From Terriglobia bacterium (lineage in GTDB: Bacteria; Acidobacteriota; Thermoanaerobaculia; Thermoanaerobaculales; Thermoanaerobaculaceae): a stretch of 64,000 nucleotides of DNA. Position 1 is the stretch's first letter. Each line of letters starts with the position of its first letter. Made by a program: the position numbers and the translations under genes. Positions 58,196 to 64,000 of the stretch are shown piece by piece. Below the pieces are notes generated by a model that saw nothing but the letters and a program-made list of their open reading frames with translations, was not told where the DNA came from and did no database searches. The stretch is taken from NCBI GenBank assembly GCA_020073245.1, contig JAIQFQ010000001.1, forward strand, positions 418,001 to 482,000, in the 5' to 3' direction.

Positions 58196-59649
58196 CACCC
58201 CTCGCCGACCTCGCCCGCTCGATGTTCGCCGCCGCGGTTGCGGCCGTCTCCCCTGAGACACTGCTGAAACGAGTCGTCTTCACACCGGACGGCCTTCGTC
58301 TCGAAGACCGTGGCTTCCATCCGAGGAACATGCTGTACCTCGTCGCGCTTGGCAAGGCGGCTCCTGGCCTCGCGGCCGCGTTCCTGCGTCGCTGCACACG
58401 CGCGCCCGACTCCGTCTTCGTCCTTGCGCCCGATGGTGCGCCGACGCCGGGTTCGGTGATCGGGTTCACGCGCTTTGCGGGCCACCCGGTTCCAGACGCT
58501 CGAGGCGCCGCCGCGACCCGTGAGTTGCTCGCCACGCTCGGTGCTGCCACCCCTGAGGACGGCGTCGTTGTGCTGCTGTCGGGGGGCAGCTCGGCGTTGC
58601 TCGCCGAACCGCTGCAGGGAATCGATCTCGAGGAAGTCCGTGCCCTCACCCAGGCCCTTCTCACCGCGGGTGCAACGATCCGCGAGCTCAACGCGGTGCG
58701 CAAGCATCTGCTCGCGGCGTCCGGCGGTCGCCTCGCGCTGGCTGGCCGCGCCCCGGTCCTGACCCTCGCCCTCTCGGACGTGCCGGACGACGACCTCACG
58801 ACACTCGCGTCCGGCCCGACGGTGGGAGATCCGACCACGTTCGCAGACGCTCTCGGCGTGCTCGAACGAAGAGGCCTTGTGCTTTCGTTTCCGAACGTGG
58901 CACACCTCCTGGCGGCAGGAGCCCGCGGCACGAGGCCCGAGTCCCCGAAGCCGGGAGATCCGCGGCTTGCTCGGGCCGACACACGTGTGCTCGCGTCAAG
59001 TGCCCAGGCGCTTGCTGCCGCTGCGGAGGTCGCTCGAGACGCCGGTCTGGCGGCCTATGGGTTGACCCGTACTTTGCGCGGGGAAGCACGCACCGTCGGC
59101 AGCGCTCTCGCAGCGTTGGCGGCGAGCCTCGCCCCGGCGGAAGGGACGGCGTTGCTTCTCGCCGGGGAGACGACCGTGACCGTCCGTGGTGAGGGCTGCG
59201 GTGGTCGCAACCTGGAGCTGGCCCTGGCGGCGGCGATGGCTCTGGCCGATGTCCCTGAGCGCTGCCTGCTCGCAGCCGGAAGCGACGGCATCGATGGGAT
59301 CTCGCCCGCTGCCGGCGCGGTTGTGGACGGGGCGACCATCGCCCGGGCGGCCGCCCGGGGTCGCGATGCTGCGGCTGCGCTCGGGTTCAACGACTCGTGG
59401 GGGTTCTTCCAGGGGCTGCCCGAGGCCATCGTCACGGGCCCAACCGGTACCAACGTGGCGGACCTCGTCTTCGTGCTCGCGGCCGGCGCGGCCTCGGATT
59501 TCCTGCCGACAGCCCCCACGCTGACTCGTCGCGCCCCCGAATTCCCGGGAGGGGCCTTGCGACGCCGCGGTCGCTCCAGTCGCCCGAGACACCTCAGGGG
59601 GACGAGACTTGGCTACACTGGTGACAATGATCCTCCATCCCCTCGCTGA
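58192..59649 (+). CDS. Glycerate 2-kinase (MOFRL/GckA family)
   Basis: LVALGKAAPGLAAAF; VLLSGGSSALLAEP; LALSDVPDDDLTTLASGPTVGDPTTFADAL; GSDGIDG. Confidence 0.92.
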   Translation: MTPLADLARSMFAAAVAAVSPETLLKRVVFTPDGLRLEDRGFHPRNMLYLVALGKAAPGLAAAFLRRCTRAPDSVFVLAPDGAPTPGSVIGFTRFAGHPVPDARGAAATRELLATLGAATPEDGVVVLLSGGSSALLAEPLQGIDLEEVRALTQALLTAGATIRELNAVRKHLLAASGGRLALAGRAPVLTLALSDVPDDDLTTLASGPTVGDPTTFADALGVLERRGLVLSFPNVAHLLAAGARGTRPESPKPGDPRLARADTRVLASSAQALAAAAEVARDAGLAAYGLTRTLRGEARTVGSALAALAASLAPAEGTALLLAGETTVTVRGEGCGGRNLELALAAAMALADVPERCLLAAGSDGIDGISPAAGAVVDGATIARAAARGRDAAAALGFNDSWGFFQGLPEAIVTGPTGTNVADLVFVLAAGAASDFLPTAPTLTRRAPEFPGGALRRRGRSSRPRHLRGTRLGYTGDNDPPSPR

Positions 59650-60391
59650 CGGCTTTGTGGGAATCCTGCAGTCCGCGCACGCCTTTGCGGCATTCCAGAT
59701 CGCTGAGCACTGGGGAAACCGACTCACGCCGCGGCCGTCGCCACGACCCGAGGTCCTTGCCGCCGTGCTCCTGCACGATGCCGGATGGGATGGCCGTGAG
59801 GTTCAGCGGCTCGATGTCCAGGGCCGTCCCCTTGCGTTCGACACGCTGCCCGAGGACGAGCACGAGAAGATCTGGGCCTCGTCCGTCGAACGCGCCGCTG
59901 TGCTCGGCCGCTATCCCGCATACCTCGTCTCGCACCACGTGTCGAACCTTGCGGAGATGGGTGGGACCGAGCGCCACCGCGCCTTTCTGGTCGGCCAGGA
60001 GGAGCTGCGGGAACGCCTCCGTTCGGAGTTGGCCGACGATCCGCGCTATCGGGCAGCGCTCCTCACCGAGACCGATCTGGTGAATCGAGCGGTGATGCGT
60101 CTCGCTGATGCGCTCGCCGTTCACCTGACCCGTGGTGGAGAGAACGCCCTGTTCCCCAGCTTGCCACGCCGGGGAGGCTCGGTGCCCCTCTCGGTGAAGC
60201 CGATGGCGGAGCGTGCCTTTCGGTTGCGTCCATGGCCCCTAGTCGGCCAGCGGCTGGATCTCACGACGGAAGGGCGGCGGCTTCCCGCCCAGCGTTTCCC
60301 GAACGAGGCCAGCCTGCGCGAGGCGTGGGAGCGAGCGCCGACGGTGCGGCTGACCTGGACGCTCCTCGCGACCGGCACGCCCGTCGATTGA
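59627..60391 (+). CDS. DUF3891-like protein
   Basis: AVLLHDAGWDG...WASSVERAAVLGRYPAYLVSHHVSNL pattern; ATG start in frame within ORF 59609-60391. Confidence 0.65.
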   Translation: MILHPLADGFVGILQSAHAFAAFQIAEHWGNRLTPRPSPRPEVLAAVLLHDAGWDGREVQRLDVQGRPLAFDTLPEDEHEKIWASSVERAAVLGRYPAYLVSHHVSNLAEMGGTERHRAFLVGQEELRERLRSELADDPRYRAALLTETDLVNRAVMRLADALAVHLTRGGENALFPSLPRRGGSVPLSVKPMAERAFRLRPWPLVGQRLDLTTEGRRLPAQRFPNEASLREAWERAPTVRLTWTLLATGTPVD

Positions 60392-60416
60392 CAGGTCGGC
60401 GTCCACAGTGTAGAAA
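60388..60416 (+). promoter_or_regulatory. Sigma-70 promoter of tRNA-Asn
   Basis: TTGACA (60388-60393), 17-bp spacer, TAGAAA (60411-60416), about 35 bp upstream of tRNA. Confidence 0.75.
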
Positions 60417-60450
60417 GGTTGGCCCCGCACCCCGGGGACGGAGTTGGTGC

Positions 60451-60525
60451 TCCGCAGTAGCTCAATGGTAGAGCATCCGGCTGTTAACCGGAGGGTTGGG
60501 GGTTCGAGCCCCTCCTGCGGAGCCA
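60451..60525 (+). tRNA. tRNA-Asn (GTT), CCA encoded
   Basis: TCCGCAG acceptor pairing with CTGCGGA, anticodon arm TCCGG-CTGTTAA-CCGGA, T-loop GGTTCGAGCC, GCCA end. Confidence 0.95.
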
Positions 60526-60604
60526 ATCTCCTCAAGAACCTACACGGTGTGGCTCCAATGGGTTGTAATTCCGCTGCCCCCATGTTGCCCCGACGCGAAC
60601 TGCT

Positions 60605-61032
60605 ACGCCGGCGGCACCCAGGGGCAGGACTACCCGGCGCTGGTGGCAAGCGAAGGTCTCTCGGCCACGCAGAGCGCGTACCTGACGGGCCTGACGGAAA
60701 ACACCGCCCGCTACCGCTCCAACATCGGGATGGTCAACGTGAGAGGGGAGCCGGCGACGGTGCTGGTGGGGCTGTTCAACGGCGACGGGACGAGGCTGAC
60801 CGAGTACCCGGCGTCGTTGGGCGTCGGGCAGTGGTCGCAGGTGACGCAGCTGTTCCTGAACCATGCGGGGCAGACGGCGATGGACCGGGGCTATGCGAAG
60901 GTGACGGTGGAGTTCGGGTCGGGGGTCTTTGCGTTTGGCTCGGTGGTCGACAACATCACCAACGACCCTACTGCCGTCGCGATGCAGCGAGAGCCGCGGG
61001 CGAGCCGGCCGAGGCACTGGAATGACCCTTGA
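60605..61032 (+). pseudogene. 5'-truncated fragment of a secreted extracellular-domain protein
   Basis: Protein-like only from about GGTQGQDYPALV..., ends GVFAFGSVVDNITNDPTAVAMQR; no signal peptide or RBS; abuts tRNA-Asn. Confidence 0.6.
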
Positions 61033-61150
61033 CCCGGCCCGGTCCTCCGGGGCTAGCCCGCACTCCTCGCTGTCCCTGATGCGGTGGGCCGACGCGCGGT
61101 GGTAGATTCGTACCGGGAAAGTGCACGCTAGAAGGTGCATCGGAGGAGAC

Positions 61151-63109
61151 ATGCGAGCTCGTTGGTTGATGCTGGCAGGAGTCGCGGTGGGCCTCGTCGT
61201 TCCGAACGTGATGGCGGACCCGCCGGCGCGGGTCGGAAGGCTCAATCTGATCAACGGTGCGGTGTCGTTCCGGCCAGCGGGTGTTGACGACTGGGCCCCG
61301 GCTGAGCCCAACCGGATCGTCACCACCGGGGATGGACTCTGGATCGACGACAACTCTCGGGCGGAGGTGCACGTCGGATCTACAGCGGTCCGTTTCGGGC
61401 CACAGACCGCATTCGACTTCGAGAACGTCGACGACCAGACGCTGCAGGGGAGGCTTGCGCAGGGCAGGGTCAGCGTCCGGATCCGCCTCGTCGATGAAGG
61501 CCAGGCCTACGAGATCGACACGCCGAACGGCGCGCTCTCGCTCACCCGTACGGGTGACTACCGCATTGAGGTCGGCCGCGACGGCAACCAGTCGAGGTTG
61601 ACGGTGTGGTCGGGAGGCGCCGAGGTGATGTCGGCCGGGTCGTCCTTCCAGGTTCGCGAGCACCAGGTGGCGACCATCACCGGCGCGGATTCGCCGACCT
61701 TCGACCTCGAGGACGTTGGACCACGCGACGACTGGGACCACTGGTGCGCCGGGCGCGACCGCCGCGAAGACAACTCTCAGTCCCTGCGGTACGTCTCCCG
61801 AGAGATGCCGGGCTACGAGGACCTGGACGACGCCGGGCACTGGATCGCGGACGCGGAGTTCGGGAACGTGTGGGTTCCTGACCGTGTCGCGCCGGACTGG
61901 GCGCCGTATCACATGGGACACTGGGTCTGGAGGGATCCGTGGGGGTGGTCGTGGATCGACTATGCCCCATGGGGGTTCGCACCGTTCCACTACGGTCGGT
62001 GGGCCTACGTCAGGTCGCGCTGGGCTTGGAGTCCCTTCGCGATCGGCGTCGCCATCGTCGCGCGCCCTATCTTCGCGCCGGCGTTGGTAGCGTTCATCGG
62101 CGGAGCGAGGTGGAACATAGGCATAATCGGCGGGGCGGTGGCCTGGGTGCCGCTTGGGCCGGGAGAGGTGTACCGTCCGGCGTACGCGGTCAGCAACACG
62201 TACATCCGGAACGTGAACATCACCAACGTCACGAACGTCACCAACATCACGAACGTTACGAACGTGACCAACACGACGGTCATCAACAACTACCGCAACA
62301 TCAACGTGCACAACGCTGTGATGGCCGTGCCGGTAACGGCGATGGCCGGCGGTCAAAACCTCGCCCGTGTGGCTGTGCCCGTCACGAGGCAGCAGCTCAT
62401 GGCGGCACCTGCACCCGCCTTCGCACCCCATATCGCGCCGACCAGGGAAGCCGTGATCGGTGTCGGGCTGCACGGCAGCGCGTCTGGTCAGATCGTCGCG
62501 CCGCCTCCGAGGCTGCTGAACCGACAAGTCGTCGCGAAGATCGCACCGCCACCAAAGCCTATCCCGTTCGCGGCCCAACAGCAGGTCCTGGCTGCGAACA
62601 ACGGAACGCCTCTCGAGCTGCAGCAGCAGGCGCAGCTCCGCCAAACGACGCAAAGCCTACAATCCACCGGCGCGGGCCAGTTTAGACCGGCCACCATCGG
62701 CACCGGTCTCAAGCCAGTGCGGGCCAACCTCGCGCCTGCGATAAAGGTGGCGCCGGTGTCGGGCGGTGGTTTCGTGCAGTTCGAGTCGCACGGCACCACC
62801 GACACGATGCAGACCACCGGCGCCGGCCAGACCACCTCGGGCGCCGGGACGGGGGGTCACACCACGTACCACGGCACCACCGGGACGACGCAAACCACGG
62901 GCGCCGGCCAGACCACCTCGGGCGCCGGGACGGGCGGCCACACGATCTCCCGCGGCGCCACCGGCACGACGCAGACCACGGGCGCCGGCCAGACCACCTC
63001 GGGCGCCGGGACGGGGGGTCACACCACCTACCACGGCACCACCGGCACGACGCAGACCACAGGTACGGCAAAGGCGCCACCGACACCTAAGCCAACGCCG
63101 AAGCACTAG
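61151..63109 (+). CDS. FecR-domain / DUF6600-like secreted protein with Asn/Thr ladder and Gly/Thr tandem repeats
   Basis: Signal peptide; FecR-like N-terminus; GHWIADAEFGNVWVPDRVAPDWAPYHMGHWVWRDPWGWSWIDYAPWGFAPFHYGRWAYV core. Confidence 0.87.
   Translation: MRARWLMLAGVAVGLVVPNVMADPPARVGRLNLINGAVSFRPAGVDDWAPAEPNRIVTTGDGLWIDDNSRAEVHVGSTAVRFGPQTAFDFENVDDQTLQGRLAQGRVSVRIRLVDEGQAYEIDTPNGALSLTRTGDYRIEVGRDGNQSRLTVWSGGAEVMSAGSSFQVREHQVATITGADSPTFDLEDVGPRDDWDHWCAGRDRREDNSQSLRYVSREMPGYEDLDDAGHWIADAEFGNVWVPDRVAPDWAPYHMGHWVWRDPWGWSWIDYAPWGFAPFHYGRWAYVRSRWAWSPFAIGVAIVARPIFAPALVAFIGGARWNIGIIGGAVAWVPLGPGEVYRPAYAVSNTYIRNVNITNVTNVTNITNVTNVTNTTVINNYRNINVHNAVMAVPVTAMAGGQNLARVAVPVTRQQLMAAPAPAFAPHIAPTREAVIGVGLHGSASGQIVAPPPRLLNRQVVAKIAPPPKPIPFAAQQQVLAANNGTPLELQQQAQLRQTTQSLQSTGAGQFRPATIGTGLKPVRANLAPAIKVAPVSGGGFVQFESHGTTDTMQTTGAGQTTSGAGTGGHTTYHGTTGTTQTTGAGQTTSGAGTGGHTISRGATGTTQTTGAGQTTSGAGTGGHTTYHGTTGTTQTTGTAKAPPTPKPTPKH
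62210..62280 (+). repeat. 9-nt-period repeats encoding (N-[VI]-T) ladder
   Basis: RNVNITNVTNVTNITNVTNVTNTT; AACGTNACN-type codon triplets. Confidence 0.85.
62792..63065 (+). repeat. 81-bp in-frame tandem repeat, about 3.4 copies
   Basis: Units begin at 62792, 62873, 62954, 63035; encode GTTGTTQTTGAGQTTSGAGTGGHTTYH (27 aa). Confidence 0.92.
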
Positions 63110-63137
63110 ACAACGACTCCTCTGGAAGACGGACATC

Positions 63138-63167
63138 GGAGCCGGATCGGCCTGTTGATCCGGCTCC
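63138..63167. terminator. Hairpin between convergent genes
   Basis: GGAGCCGGATC-GGCCTGTT-GATCCGGCTCC, perfect 11-bp stem; no U-tract. Confidence 0.5.
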
Positions 63168-63247
63168 ATGAGTCCCACGGTTCCGGCTCGGGGCAGGAGA
63201 TTCGGGGGTCGGCCGCCCTTCTCATCTGGAGGGGCCGGAGCGCCGGC

Positions 63248-63949
63248 TCACAACGGCGCGAGGTCTGTGAGCCTAGCGATTCGTCCGCGGTGATGACTCA
63301 GGCGGTGGACGGCCTTGCCAACAGCGGACAGCGCGCCGTCGGGGCCGACCCGGAGCGCGGCACCGGTGGGTATCCCAAAGCCCACGGTCTCGTCCGTGAG
63401 CGCCAGGAGCGTGCGGAGTTCCTCCCAATCGTCCGACTCGGCGTGCGTATCGCACACCAGCGGTGCCAGGGCCATGCAAGGGAACGTCTCCACGCTCGCG
63501 TCATCACGCGGGTCCGCCCAGCGCACCCAGCATCGCGCCAGCATGATGCTGCCGGCCGATAGACCGAAGAAACCCTTACCGGCAAGGTAGAGGTTTCTCA
63601 GGTATGCGGAAAGCCCATGCCGTTCGAGGTGTTTCATTCCAGCTTCGACGTCCCCACCGCTGATGAACACGATGTCGCAGCTCTCGAGCACGGCTCGAGC
63701 CTCTGCAACGTCGGAACGTGGCGAGGCGAGCGGAACAAGTCGCACCTCCCCCGCGCCGGCTCGTTTGAAAATGGCAGCAAGCCAGCGGAAGAAATCCCCG
63801 TCATCGTCGCTGGCGACCCCGACATACGCGACCGAGGGACGCTCCCTCCCCGCGTCGGCGAAGACCGCTTCCAGAAGAGACTCCGGACGCTGGCGAGCGG
63901 TTCGTTGTCCCCCGCCAATGAGGTGGATCGGTCTGGTCGATCCTCTCAT
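63248..63949 (-). CDS. Peptidase E / cyanophycinase-like (S51) serine hydrolase
   Basis: HLIGGG; FISGGDVEAGMKHL; FFGLSAGSIMLA nucleophile motif. Confidence 0.8.
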   Translation of the reverse strand: MRGSTRPIHLIGGGQRTARQRPESLLEAVFADAGRERPSVAYVGVASDDDGDFFRWLAAIFKRAGAGEVRLVPLASPRSDVAEARAVLESCDIVFISGGDVEAGMKHLERHGLSAYLRNLYLAGKGFFGLSAGSIMLARCWVRWADPRDDASVETFPCMALAPLVCDTHAESDDWEELRTLLALTDETVGFGIPTGAALRVGPDGALSAVGKAVHRLSHHRGRIARLTDLAPL

Positions 63950-64000
63950 CGGGTCGTCCGAGGCTCGGCCGTTGTCGTGGCAGAGCGTGTCACCCGACGA

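Noticed and set aside
62792-63065. Direct repeats considered as a CRISPR or transposon feature
   Set aside because: In-frame 81-bp units without spacers inside a clear coding sequence.

Overview
High-GC bacterial chromosomal window, dense with protein-coding genes; by gene content possibly Acidobacteriota-like (taxonomy is inference only). Left to right: a partial FtsX-like permease and an AttH/CrtC-like protein; a three-gene biotin-dependent acyl-CoA carboxylase operon (- strand) whose gaps carry unusual heptad-repeat elements; a TldD/TldE pair; a tetR-tolC-MFP-RND-RND efflux operon with a probable TetR operator; assorted secreted, TPR and regulatory genes; a YchF-like GTPase; selA. Next is a large (about 27 kb) exopolysaccharide / type IV pilin region: glycosyltransferases, a WecA-like transferase, prepilin peptidase, a sigma-54 two-component system, two O-antigen-ligase-like proteins, two YfhO-like proteins, two tandem pilins each behind a near-perfect sigma-54 promoter, a Wzm/Wzt exporter coupled to a LivK-like binding lipoprotein, and ManC. 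The right end has a YggX-like protein, glycerate kinase, a DUF3891-like protein, tRNA-Asn with an adjacent truncated gene, a repeat-rich FecR/DUF6600-like protein and an S51-type peptidase. Most notable signals: (1) paired inverted (CGTGGNN)n / (NNCCACG)n elements filling the gaps of the carboxylase operon between stop and start codons; (2) the sigma-54 promoters in front of both pilins, together with a nine-gene operon of 4-8 nt overlaps joining polysaccharide genes, PilD and a sigma-54 two-component system; (3) a periplasmic ligand-binding protein coupled to a polysaccharide ABC exporter. No CRISPR array, rRNA or intact mobile element was seen. All calls come from reading the sequence; no database search was run.
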